A stretch of 64,000 nucleotides of DNA, taken from NCBI RefSeq assembly GCF_026212465.1, contig NC_080056.1, positions 22,114,482 to 22,178,481 of the forward strand, given 5' to 3'. A program made the translations under genes and the position numbers. Below the pieces are notes generated by a model. That model had not been told where the DNA came from and did not search any database. It was given only the letters and a program-made list of their open reading frames with translations. Shown in pieces: positions 1-10,900 of the stretch. This DNA is from Amaranthus tricolor. Lineage: Eukaryota > Streptophyta > Magnoliopsida > Caryophyllales > Amaranthaceae. Within the stretch, counting starts at the first letter, position 1, and each line of letters begins with the position of its first letter.

Positions 1-125
1 GCATCGTACTACATTTCTTTTATAGTGAAGGAAACGCATTTCTTGCTCACTCTCCTCTTCTATTTCTATTTTACCCTTACACATCTCTTTCACTCTTTGC
101 TTTTCAAGATTTCAAAACCATTTCC

Positions 126-1513
126 ATGGCCCCCAAACGAAAACTGAATCGATCTGCCACAAAATTTGAAAAAGGTGAAACATCAAGATCACCAATACAG
201 GATACTCCAACCCCTACCATTCCCTCACCTCTAAATTTTTTAGAAGTACCAAAACACTGGTTCGAAAATCACACAGCGTTTGGTCGTTGGATTGATACAT
301 TTAAACATCGTTCCTTATCATACATTGATATTCTTTTCTACAATTTCTTCTTATTTGAAGATTTTGAGATTATCTCTTTATTTATCCAATAAACTCCCGG
401 TAAGTTGTTGGATCTTAGCTCTACGTCTTACCCTATTCTTGTGAAAATTTTTTATTGTAAATTTTCATTCACTGTGATTGATGGCTCTCCGGCCTTGAGA
501 AGTTTTGTTGAAGGCCAAGATATACTCTCTAAAACCCTAGTTAATGATATTTTAAAATTCTCAAATGATGTTGATGACTCTACACCAAACATTTTGGCAC
601 TGCAAACTGCCAAGGATATGTTTATCCTTGATTCTTATTCTGACTTCTCTTCTACTAAACAACTTACCCACAATGCCTTAAATCTGTGTGGTAAATTACT
701 GCATAATGTTCTTCTCAGAACCTTCTTCTCACGCAACTCTTCTTGTGAAATATTCACAAATGCCCATCTAATCTTGATGGGGAAAATTGCTTCTCTTAAA
801 AACGTTCATTACGCCTCTCTCATTTTTTTCAACAATACATTTTTGTAGTTCTGTTGTTCGTAATTGCTCACTTCCTTATGCTAATCTTTTAACATTGATC
901 TTTGATCATTTTAATTTACTCTCTGACTTAGAGGATGTTGATTATTCTGGTCCTGTATCTTTGTCTAGCAACATCCTTCCCCCTCTTGGAATTTTTAAAA
1001 TCCATGGCAAGTATAAGTTATATTTACACTTGTCTTCATATGAAAAAGAGGATCTTCAAAAGATACATGGTAAACGGCTCTCTCGTCTTGAACCTCAACT
1101 CAAAGAACAAACCACTCTATCACGCCTTCAGTCTCTTGAGTTAGAGGTTAGTGAACTGAAAACTTCCGTACTTGATTTGCATGATAAGGTGTCTACTTTG
1201 ACTTTTATGTTAGACACGTTTATGAAAGAAATGAAAGCTTTGGTAGTTTAAGACGTGGTGGTTGAAGAAGAAGTTTATGAGGGTAATGCTGCTAAGCCAC
1301 AAGAGAATACTGTGATGGAGGAGGTAAAGGAGAAAGCAGGAAAAAAAGAGGTTGCTGATGAGAAGAAGCAAGAAGAGAAGGAGGAAGAAGAGAAAAATAA
1401 AGAAACTGTTGATGCCACCCCAATTCAAACCATTCCTCCAAACATTGAAGAAAACGACTTCCCTTGGTAAAACCAAACCTTCCAAGAAAAGGAAGACTAG
1501 GTCCAGGAAGTAA
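126..1513 (+). pseudogene. Broken envelope-like ORF of a Sirevirus, copy 1
   Basis: This is a retroelement ORF of the kind called envelope-like, or putative plant transposon protein, downstream of copia pol; its function is unknown. It starts MAPKRK at 126 with a good context. An N-terminal basic stretch leads into a globular region (motif FGRWID near codon 52), then a heptad-rich coiled coil (about 1095-1245), a Glu/Lys-rich stretch (about 1255-1400) and a basic tail ending at the stop 1511-1513. Compared with the second copy at 40712-42101, copy 1 has a TAA at 390-392, an extra T in the T-run near 821-828 that shifts the frame, a TAA at 1249-1251, and five A instead of four at 1393-1397, which shifts the frame again. 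The residual ORFs are fragments of one gene. I see no clear signal peptide or transmembrane segment, so the label envelope-like is family usage only. Confidence 0.75.
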
Positions 1514-1809
1514 TTTTAATTTCTGTTTGGTTGATAAACATTTTTTTAATTTCGGCAAACTATATTTTCTTGTTTTGATTAACAATCCCAACATTTTACT
1601 CCTTGTTTACTTTTTGATGAAAGTCAAAAAGAGGGAGATATGTAAATTTGTATATTTTTGCTTGCTTGCTTACTTTGCATGTTATATTAGTTTTGCTAGT
1701 TGATGCATAATGATTGTTCATTGCTGAATGTTGGATGCTTTCATGTTGATTTCTTCACATGTTTCTTTCATATTTTTGTTTTTGATTCAGTAGTTTATAT
1801 ATTATTTTA

Positions 1810-1821
1810 CAAAGGGGGAGA
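1810..1821 (+). promoter_or_regulatory. Internal polypurine-tract-like motif (copy 1)
   Basis: CAAAGGGGGAGATA, about 510 bp before the LTR, nearly identical to the LTR-proximal polypurine tract. Repeated polypurine motifs upstream of the 3' LTR are a known Sirevirus trait; whether this one primes plus-strand synthesis is not known. Confidence 0.55.
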
Positions 1822-2319
1822 TATTTTAAAAAGGCAGAGAAACTTGATAATTTTAGTTTGCTTGATGGATCCTATTAATCATCTGCTTTGTTATTTGATT
1901 ATTTGATTCATTCATGTTCATTCATTAAAATTCTTGATTATTGGTGTTTGATTATTGTTCATGACGTTTGATAATCATGATTTTTGATATGACTATTTGA
2001 TGCTACGATATAATATTAATTATTAAATCTTCAGATGTATTGTAATAAGTTATTCGTTTACTTATTTGTTTACTTGATATAATAGTTTATGTTATGAGTG
2101 ATTACAATATCCATGCAAGAAATCTTATTGGTTTGTGATAATAAGATGCATGAAAATTTATTGGTTTATAGTATTTTGTTTTTTTACTGTTTTGTTTTGA
2201 AACTGTTTTCAAAATCTTGAAAACATTCTGCTTAATGATATCTTTTTATTCTTATCATGTTTTTCAATTCATGTTAACTTAGTAATATGTTTTAGAAGAA
2301 TATTATTTTGACTTTCATC

Positions 2320-2330
2320 AAGGGGGAGAT
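2320..2330 (+). promoter_or_regulatory. Polypurine tract (plus-strand primer), copy 1
   Basis: AAGGGGGAGAT lies immediately before the LTR start TGACGACT at 2331, the standard place for the plus-strand primer of an LTR retrotransposon. The matching site in the second copy ends at 42914. Confidence 0.8.
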
Positions 2331-2600
2331 TGACGACTCAACTCTCTTAAATGATGATAATTCAAAACACATATTGATTTTTAAACAAATAAATTAAGTA
2401 ACTACATTTAGTTGTTTAAGTTACTATAAAATTATATTGGATATAAATTGAATAATTGATATATATGTTTAAATCCGAATTATTGGAATATGCTTAAATA
2501 ACTTAAGTTTATCTTATGGTTAAATTTATAAGTCTTGAAATTGGTTTCAATGTCTTGAAGGTGATTATGTTGTTTTTGTAATTATATCTGAAACATTTTA

Positions 2601-2720
2601 ACATGTCAAGGTTCACTAAAATTAACTTTGAAATATTTTAATAGGTCAAGGTTTATTAAAATTATATTTGAAATATTTTAATAGGTCAAAGTTCATTAAA
2701 ATTAACATTGAAATATTTTA
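2601..2720 (+). repeat. 40-bp tandem repeat in LTR U3 (three units)
   Basis: Three consecutive 40-bp units start at 2601, 2641 and 2681, each with the frame RYAKGTCAARGTTYAYTAAA followed by an AAATATTTTA end; partial units flank them. The second LTR has three units at 43185-43304, and the minus-strand LTR has two at about 38641-38720. The position in U3 would suit a transcriptional repeat element, but this is not shown. Confidence 0.75.
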
Positions 2721-3252
2721 ATAGGTTAAAATATTGAAATTAAGTTTGTTTTTACGTTTGTTACTAACGTTTGAATATTTGAATTTGAATATAAAATATG
2801 TTCTTAAAATAGTTGAATGATTAATTATACATAGTACAAGCTAAACACGTATTGTTATTATTAGTGCACGTTAATATTTGAATTTGAATTATGTTGTTAA
2901 GCTAATTAAAGAGTTTCCTATAAATAAGGAGATATTTTAAATTGATACTAAAAATAGGAAATGACAATTTAAATTAATGCTTAAAATAGGAATTGATTTT
3001 GAATACGTGTTTACACGTTGATTAATCTGGTTTTTTCTTAGTTTTCATTATCTTGTATGAGTTCTAACGTGGCAGCATAGCATTGGTAATTAAAAACAAA
3101 TTACAGCACAATGACGAAATTATCTTAGCTATCAGTACACGTCAGTTTGAAATAAAGCTCAAGGTCTTGAAGACTGGCACAGAATATCCAGATCAACAAA
3201 ATTAACAGATGAAGCTTTCTTGCTCTTCAAGGAGATGTTGAGGCGTACCATT

Positions 3253-3260
3253 TATAAATA
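3253..3260 (+). promoter_or_regulatory. LTR TATA box, copy 1
   Basis: TATAAATA, followed by ACAAGGCTTC; it sits about two thirds of the way along the LTR, as expected for the U3/R border. The same word is found at 43838-43845 and, on the minus strand, at 38104-38111, so it is conserved in all three LTRs. Confidence 0.7.
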
Positions 3261-3285
3261 CAAGGCTTCATTTCAGCATTAAGGA

Positions 3286-3335
3286 TACACCTCTATACAC
3301 CTCTATACACCTCTCTGCACCTCTATGCACCTCTT
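3286..3335 (+). repeat. 10-bp tandem repeat downstream of the LTR TATA box
   Basis: Five tandem units of TACACCTCTA and close variants begin 26 bp after the TATA box, in the presumed start of R. The duplicate LTR has only two units (43871-43890), so this repeat has expanded or contracted since the duplication. Confidence 0.8.
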
Positions 3336-3809
3336 CTTACATCTTTCTCTCTCGTAATTAGATTATTTCTTACAATTTATAATAGGCTTAAGTGTTAAAA
3401 AGAGTTAGATTATTTCATAGTTTAATACACCTAACTTAGAAAACTTTTTAAAGTGTTAAACTTGTAATCTCTATTGAGAGATTGGGATTTTCTTTTATTA
3501 AAGGGACTTGTAAGACGTTTTTTCAAGGGAGAGAACATGGTGAGAGAAGATAGTGAGCTCTTATAGTTTGTCTTAAAGTCAGATTAATAAAAAGCGTTGA
3601 AATCCTACGGGTTGATAAAGAAACCATATGCGGGGAGTAGGTTGTTTAGAGCCGAACCTCGTTAACATATCGTGTATTATTCTTTAATGTTTATTTTCCG
3701 CACATACGTTATTGTTTTACATATTGACTCAAAACAATCCCAGTAAACAGTTTTGAAAGGTCACTCAATCTCTTGAGATATTCTTCCATACAAAACTTTT
3801 ACACGCCCA

Positions 3810-3840
3810 TACTCTCTATTCACTCCCCCTCTAGAGAGTA
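3810..3840 (+). repeat. Inverted repeat (hairpin) near the LTR 3' end
   Basis: TACTCTCTA (3810-3818) and TAGAGAGTA (3832-3840) are perfect 9-bp complements around a C-rich loop that contains CACTCCCCCTC. The hairpin is kept in all three LTRs of the window (44365-44395 and 37516-37544). Confidence 0.75.
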
Positions 3841-3862
3841 TTCGACCTCCTATCAAATTTCA

Positions 3863-6800
3863 TTGGCACACAACACTATTTGGTATATTTTTTTGAAATG
3901 GTTAGAATCCAAAAAAAAAGTTATATGCGTGAAATTACTTCCTTATCTGCGTGTTTGAGGTTTTTTAAGTGTTTTTGGCACTTTCTAGCATAAAGTGGTT
4001 CAAACTTGGTTTTTTTTGCATGAAACTTGGTATACAATACTATTTGATATAGATTATTGTGTTGAAATGGTTAGAATCCGAAATAGTAGTCATATGCTTG
4101 AAATTTCGTGCTAAGTTGCATTTTTAAGGTTTTTATAGCTTTTTTGGCACTTTCTCAAATGAAAGGGTTCAAACTTGGTTTGTTTTGCATCAAACTTGGA
4201 ACACAACACTATTTGGTACATATTATCGTGTTGAAATTGTTAGAATCAAAAACGATAGTCATATGCTTGAAATTACGTGGAAAGATGCGTTTTTGAGGTT
4301 TTTAAGCGTTTTTGGCACTTTCTCGCATAAAGTGGTTCAAAATTGGTTTGTTTTTCATAAAACTTGGTACTAAACTCTATTTGGTATATATTATTGTGCA
4401 GAAATTGTTAGAATCGAAAACAATAGTCATATGCCTGAAATTACTTGCTAAGTTGCGTGTTTGTGGTTTTTTAAGCGTTTTTGGAACTTTCTCGCATAAA
4501 GTGGTTCAAACTTGGTTTGTTTGGCATGAAACTTGGCACACGACACTAATAGGTATATAATATTGTGTTGAAATAGTTAGAACCCAAAACAATAGTCATA
4601 TGCTTAAATTACGTGCTAAATTGCGTTTTTAATGTTTTTCAAGCTTTTTTGGCACTTTCTCGCATAAAGTTGCTAAAACGTGGTTTGTTTTGCAAGAAAC
4701 TTGTCACTAAAAAGTAACTATGTATTATTGTGTTGAAATTGTGACAATCGAAAATAATAGTCATATGCCTAAAATTACATCCTATGTTGCGTTTTTTAGG
4801 TTTTTTAAGCGTTTTTGTCACTTTCTAGCATAAATTGGATCAAACTTGGTTTGTTTTGCATAAAAGTTGGTACACAACAACATTTTGTATATATTATTGT
4901 GTTCAAATAATTAGAATCCAAAACAGTAGGGATATTCTCGAAATTACGTCCTAAGTTGTGTTTTTAAGGTTTTTTTAAGGTTTTTTGGCACTTTCTCGCA
5001 TAAAGTAGTCAAAACGTGGTTTTTTTTGTATTTAACTTGTCACTAAACACTATACGATATATATTATTATGTTGAAATGGTTAAAATCGAAAAAAATAGT
5101 CAATTGCTTGAAAATACGTTCTAAGTTGCGTTTTTGGGGTTTTTAAAGCATTTTTGGCACTTTCTCGCATAAAGTAGTTCAAACTAGGTTTGGCATAAAG
5201 TGGTCAAAACGTGGTTTTTTTTTGTATTAAACTTGTCACTAAACACTATACGATATGTATTATTATGTTGAAATGGTTAAAATCGAAAAAAATAGTCATA
5301 TGCTTGAAAATACATTCTAAGTTGCGTTTTTGGGGTTTTTAAAGCATTTTTGGCACTTTCTCGCATAAAGTAGTTCAAACTTGGTTTGTTTGCATGAAAC
5401 ATTGCATACAACACTATTTGTCATATATTATTTTGGTTAAATGATTAGAATCAAAAGCATATAGTCATATGGTTGAAATTACGTGGTAAGTTGCGCGTTT
5501 ATGGTTTTTTAAGCGTTTTAAACACTTTTTAGCATAAAGTGGTTCAAACTTGGTTTGTTTGGCAAGAAACTTGGCACACGACACTAATTGATATATATTA
5601 TTGGGTTGAAATAGTCAGAATCCAAAACAATAGTCATATGCTTTAAATTACGTCCTAAATTGTATTTTTAATGTTTTTAAGCTTTTTTTGGAGTTTTCTC
5701 TCATAAAATGGTTAAAACGTGGTTTTTTTGCAGGAAACTTGTCACTAAAAAGTATTTGGTATATATTATTGTGTTGAAATGGTGACAATTAAGAACAATA
5801 GTCATATGCTAGAAATTACATGCTAAGTTGCGTTTTCGAGGTTTTTTTAAGCGTTATTGGCACTTTCTAGCATAAAGTGGTTAAAACTTGGGTTGTTTTG
5901 CATGAAACTTTGTACACAACACTATTTGGTATATATTATTGTATTGAAATAATTAGAACCCAGAACTGTAGTCATATTCTTTAAATTACGTGCTAAGTTG
6001 TGTTTTTAAGGTTTTTTTATGGTTTTTTGGCATTTTCTCGCATAAAGTAGTTAAAACGTCGTTTTTTTTTCATGACATTTGTCACTAAACACTATTTTGT
6101 ATACATTATTCTGTTGTAATGGGAAAAATCCAAAACATTAGTCATATGCATGAAATTACACGCTAAGTTGCGTTTTTGAGGTTTTTTAAGCGTTTTTGGT
6201 ACTTTCTAACATAAAGTGGTTCAAACTTGGGTTGTTTTGCATGAAACTTGGTACACAACACTATTTTGTATATATTATTGTGTTGAAGTAAATAGAATCC
6301 AAAAAAGTAGTCGTATTCTCGAAATTACGTGTTAAGTTGCGTTTTAAAGGTTTTTTTAAGCTTTTTTGGCACTTTCTCGTATAAAGTGGTCAAAACGTGG
6401 TGTTTTTTGCATGAAACTTGTCACTAAACACTATACGGTATATATTATTGTGTTGAAATGGTTAAAATCAAAAACAATAGTCATATGCTTGAAATACGTT
6501 CTACATTGCGTTTTTGGGGGTTTTTTAAGCATTTTTGGCACTTTCTCGCATAAAGTAGTTCAAACATGGTTTCTTTTGCATGAAACATTGCATACAACAC
6601 TATTTGTCATATATTATTGTGTTGAAATGATTAGAATCAAAAGAATATAGTCATATGCTTGAAATTACGTGCAAAGTTGCGCGTTTGTGGTTTTTTAAGC
6701 GTTTTATGCACTTTCTCGCATAAAGTGGTTCAAATTGGGTTTGTTTTTCATGAAACTTTGAACTAAACACTATTTGGCATATATTATTGTGTTTAAATTT

Positions 6801-7900
6801 TTAGAATCGAAAACAATAGTCGTATGCTTGAAATTACGGACTAAATTGCGTTTTTAATGTTTTTGAAGCTTTTTTGGCACTTTCTCACATAAAGTGGCTA
6901 AAACGTGGTTTGTTTTGTAGGAAACTTGTCACTAAAAAGTAATTACTATATATTAGTGTGTTGAAATGGTGAAAATCGAAAACTATAATGATATGCTTGA
7001 TAAATTACATCCTATGTTGCGTTTTTGAGGTTTTTTAAGCATTTTTGTCACTTTCTAGCATAAAGTGGTTCAAACTTGGGTTGTTTTGCATGAAAGTTGG
7101 TACACAACACTATTTGGTTTATAATATTGTGTTGAAATAATTAGAATCCAAAATAGTAGGGATATTCTCGAAATTATGTCCTAAGTTGTGTTTTTAAGGT
7201 TTTTTTAACGTTTTTTGGCACTTTCTCGCATAAAGTGGTCAAAACATTGTTTTTTTTTTGCATGAAAATTGTCAATAAACACTATATGGTATATATTATG
7301 GTGTTGAAATGGTTGAAATCAAAAACATTAGTCACATGCTTGAAAGTACGTTGTAAGTTGTGTTTTTGGGGTTTTGTTTAAGCATTTTTGCCAGTTTCTC
7401 GCATAAAGTAGTTCGAACATGGTTTGTTTTGCATGAAAAATTGCATACAACACTATTTTTGATATATTAGTGTGTTGAAATGATTAGAATCAAAAGAATA
7501 TAGTCATATGCTTGAAATTACGTCCAAAGTTGCGCTTTTTTTTAAGCGTTTTATGCACTTTCTCGCATAAAATGCTTCAAACTAGGTTTGTTTGGAATGA
7601 AACTTGGCACACGACACTAATTGTTACATATTATTTTTTTGAAATGGTTAGGACCCAAAACAATAGTCATATGTTTGAAATTACGTGCTACGTTGCGTGT
7701 TTGTGGTTTTTTAAGTGTTTTTGTCACTTTCTCGCATAAAGTGGTTCAAACTGGGTTTGTTTTTCATGAAAGTTTGAACTAAACACTATTTGGCATATAT
7801 TATTGTGTTTAAATTTTTATAATCGAAAACAATAGTCATATGCTTGAAATTACGGGCTAAATTGCGTTTTTAATGTTTTTGAAGCTTTTTTGGCACTTTC
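3863..7900 (+). repeat. Array 1, left part: diverged monomers next to the LTR
   Basis: The first three or so monomers (3863 to about 4440) align one to one with 44418 to about 45000 as part of a segmental duplication. Beyond that the monomers are individually diverged. A local duplication of one class-B monomer lies at about 5010-5370: CGATAT words at 5055 and 5251 are 196 bp apart, with an irregular short link (GGTTTGGCATAAAG near 5186) between the units. Confidence 0.7.
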
Positions 7901-10900
7901 TCGCATAAAGTGGCTAAAACGTGGTTTGTTTTGCAGGAAACTTGTCACTAAAAAGTAACTACTATATATTAGTGTGTTGAAATGGTGAAAATCGAAAACT
8001 ATAGTGATATGCTTGATAAATTACATCCATTGTTGCGTTTTTGAGGTTTTTTAAGCATTTTTGACACTTTATAGCATAAAGTGGTTTAAACTTGGGTTGT
8101 TTTGAATGAAAGTTGTTACACAACACTATTTGGTTTATAATATTGTGTTGAAATAATTAGAATCTTAAATCGTAGGGATATTCTCGACTTTACGTCCTAA
8201 GTTGTGTTTTTAAGGTTTTTTTAACGTTTTTTGGCACTTTCTCGCATAAAGTGGTCAAAACATTGTTTTTTTTTTTGAATGAAACTTGTCAATAAACACT
8301 ATATGGTATATATTATAGTGTTGAAATGGTTGAAATCAAAAACATTAGTCACATGCTTGAAAATATGTTGTAAGTTGCGTGTTTGGGGTTTTGTTTAAGC
8401 GCTTTTGCTAGTTTCTCGCATAAAGTAGTTCGAACATGGTTTTTTTTGCGTGAAACATTGCATACAACACTATTTCTTATATATTATTGTTTTAAAATGA
8501 TTAGAATATAAAGCATATAGTCATATGGTTGAAATTACATGGTAAGTTGCGCGTTTGTGGTTTTTTAAGCGTTTTAGGCACTTTTTAGCATAAAGTGGTT
8601 CAAACTTGGTTTGTTTCACAGGAAACTTGGCACACGACACTAATTGTTATATATTATTGTATTGAAATAGTTAGAATCCAAAACAATAGTCATATGCTTT
8701 AAATTACGTGCTAAATTGTATTTTTAATGTTTTTTAAGCTTTTTTGGCACTTTCTCGCATAAAGTGGTTAAAACGTGGTTTGTTTTGCAGGACTTTGTCA
8801 CTAAAAAGTATATGGTATATGTTATTGTGTTAAAATGGTGACAATTAAGAATAATAGTCATATGCTTGAAATTAAATGCTAAGTTGCGTTTTTGAGGTTT
8901 TTTAACCGTTTTTGGCACTTTCTAGCATAAAGTGGTTCAAAGTTGGATTGTTTTGCATGAAACTTGCTACACAACACTATTTTGTATATATTATTGTGTT
9001 GAAGTAAATAGAATCCAAAACAGTAGTCGTATTCTCGAAATTACGTGTTAAGTTGCGTTTTTAAGGTTTTTTTAAGCTTTTTTGGCACTTTCTCGTATAA
9101 AGTTGTCAAAACGTGGTGTTTTTTGCATGAAACTTGTCACTAAACACTATACGGTATATATTATTGTGTTGAAATGGTTAAAATCGAAAACAATAGTCAT
9201 ATGCTTGAAATACGTTCTAAGTTGCGTTTTTGGGGTTTTTTAAGCATTTTTGGCATTTTCTCGCATAAAGTAGTTCAAACATGGTTTGTTTTGCATGAAA
9301 CATTGCATACAATACTATTTGTCATATATTATTGTGTTGAAGTGATTAGAATCAAAAGAATATAGTCATATGCTAGAAATTATGTGCAAAGTTGCGCGTT
9401 TGTGGTTTTTTAAGCGTTTTATGCACTTTCTCGCATAAAGTGGTTCAAACTGGGTTTGTTTTTCATGAAAGTTTGAAATAAACACTATTTGGCATATATT
9501 ATTGTGTTTAAATTTTTAGAATCGAAAACAGTAGTCATATGCTTGAAATTACGGGCTAAATTGCGTTTTTAATGTTTTTTAAGCTTTTTTGGCACTTTCT
9601 CGCATAAAGTGGCTAAAACGTGGTTTGTTTTGCAGGAAACTTGTCACTAAAAAGTAATTACTCTATATTAGTGTGTTGAAATGGTGAAAATCGAAAACTA
9701 TAGTGATATGCTTGATAAATTACATCCTATGTTGCGTTTTTGTGGTTTTTTAAGCATTTTTGACACTTTCTAGCATAAAGTAGTTCAAACTTGGGTTGTT
9801 TTGCATGAAAGTTGGTACACAACACTATTTGGTTTATAATATTGTGTTGAAATAATTAGAATCCAAAATAGTAGGGATATTCTCGAAATTACGTCCTAAA
9901 GTGTGTTTTTAAGGTTTTTTTAACATTTTTTGGCACTTTCTCGCATAAAGTGGTCAAAACATTTTTTTTTTTGCATGAAACTTGTCAATAAACACTATAT
10001 GGTATATATTATAGCTTTGAAATGGTTAAAATAAAAAACATTAGTTACATGCTTGAAAATACGTTGTAGGTTGCGTTTTTGGGGTTTTGTTTAAACTTTT
10101 TTGCCAGTTTCCTGCATAAAGTAGTTCGAACATGGTTTGTTTTGCATGAAACATTGCATACAACACTATTTCTTATATAATATTTTTTTGAAATGATTAG
10201 AATCAAAAGCATATTGTCATATGGCTGAAATTACGTGGCAAGTTGCGCGTTTGTGGTTTTTTAAGCGTTTTAAGCACTTTTTAGCATAAAGTGGTTCAAA
10301 CTTGGTTTGTTTCGCAGGAAACTTGGCATACGACACTAATTGGTATATCTTATTGTTTTGAAATAGTCAAAATCCAAAACAATAGTCATATGCTTTAAAT
10401 ACGTGCTAAATTGTATTTTTAATGTTTTTTAAGCTTTTTTTGTTACTTTCTCGCATAAAGTGGTTAAAACGTGGTTTGTTTTGCAGGAAACTTGTGACTA
10501 AAAAGTATTTGGTATATATTATTGTGTTGAAATGGTGACAGTTAAGAACAATAGTCATATGCTTGAAATTATATGCTAAGTTGCGTTTTTGAGGTTTTTT
10601 AAGCCTTTTTGGCACTTTCTAGCATAAAGTGGTTCAAAGTTGGGTTGTGTTGCATGAAACTTGGTACACAACACTATTTTGTATATATTATTGTGTTGAA
10701 GTAAATAGAATCCAAAACAGTAGTCGTATTCTCGAAATTACGTGTTAAGTTGCGTATTTAAGGTTTTTTAAAGCGTTTTTGGCACTTTCTCGCATAAAGT
10801 GGTTCGAACTGAGTTTGTTTTCCATGAAAGTTTGAACTAAACACTATTTGGCATATATTATTGTGTTTAAATTTTTAGAATCGAAAACAATAGTCATATG

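Larger units (their letters stand above)
1514..2330 (+). other. Spacer between envelope-like ORF and 3' LTR
   Basis: AT-rich non-coding sequence with no supportable ORF. It carries three purine-rich motifs of the form AGGGGGAGAT: a weak one at about 1626-1640, a strong one at 1810-1820, and the one at 2320-2330 that directly abuts the LTR. The same spacer, with all three motifs in the same places, occurs at 42102-42914. Confidence 0.7.
1..3862 (+). mobile_element. 3' end of a Sirevirus-type Ty1/copia retrotransposon (copy 1)
   Basis: The window opens inside this element, so its 5' LTR, gag and pol lie outside. What is present is a leader (1-125), a broken envelope-like ORF (126-1513), a spacer with polypurine motifs (1514-2330) and a 3' LTR (2331-3862). 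Satellite DNA starts at the next base. The whole block aligns with 40587-44417, where the same ORF follows copia RNase H; that is how this fragment can be assigned to a copia element although no pol is visible here. Placement in the Sirevirus lineage rests on the extra ORF after pol and the repeated polypurine tracts, both known traits of that lineage. The species and family name are not determined. Confidence 0.85.
2331..3862 (+). repeat. 3' LTR, copy 1 (1532 bp)
   Basis: The LTR runs from TGACGACTC just after the polypurine tract to CAAATTTCA, giving TG...CA ends. Three lines of evidence fix the limits: the polypurine tract on the left, satellite sequence starting at 3863 on the right, and the homologous LTR at 37494-38965 (minus strand) that ends in CTTTCA two bases before a tRNA primer-binding site. 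Inside are a 40-bp tandem repeat (2601-2720), a TATA box (3253-3260), a 10-bp tandem repeat (3286-3335) and a terminal hairpin (3810-3840). It is very similar to the LTR at 42915-44417 and clearly more distant from the one at 37494-38965. Confidence 0.9.

Noticed and set aside
1210..1594. Minus-strand ORFs opposite the Glu/Lys-rich stretch, and their equals at 41684-42182
   Set aside because: Shadows of the GAAGAAG-rich sense strand, giving Phe/Leu/Ser runs; the sense frame has the element structure.
1700..1906. Short ORF in the spacer after the envelope-like ORF (also 42288-42494)
   Set aside because: Conserved between copies only because the DNA is duplicated; low-complexity, hydrophobic, without a recognisable start context or domain.
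3863..3900. Possible second primer-binding site after the LTR (TTGGCAC...)
   Set aside because: The bases belong to the satellite monomer (ACTTGGCACACAACAC) and do not match tRNA-Met; this is the outer end of a 3' LTR.
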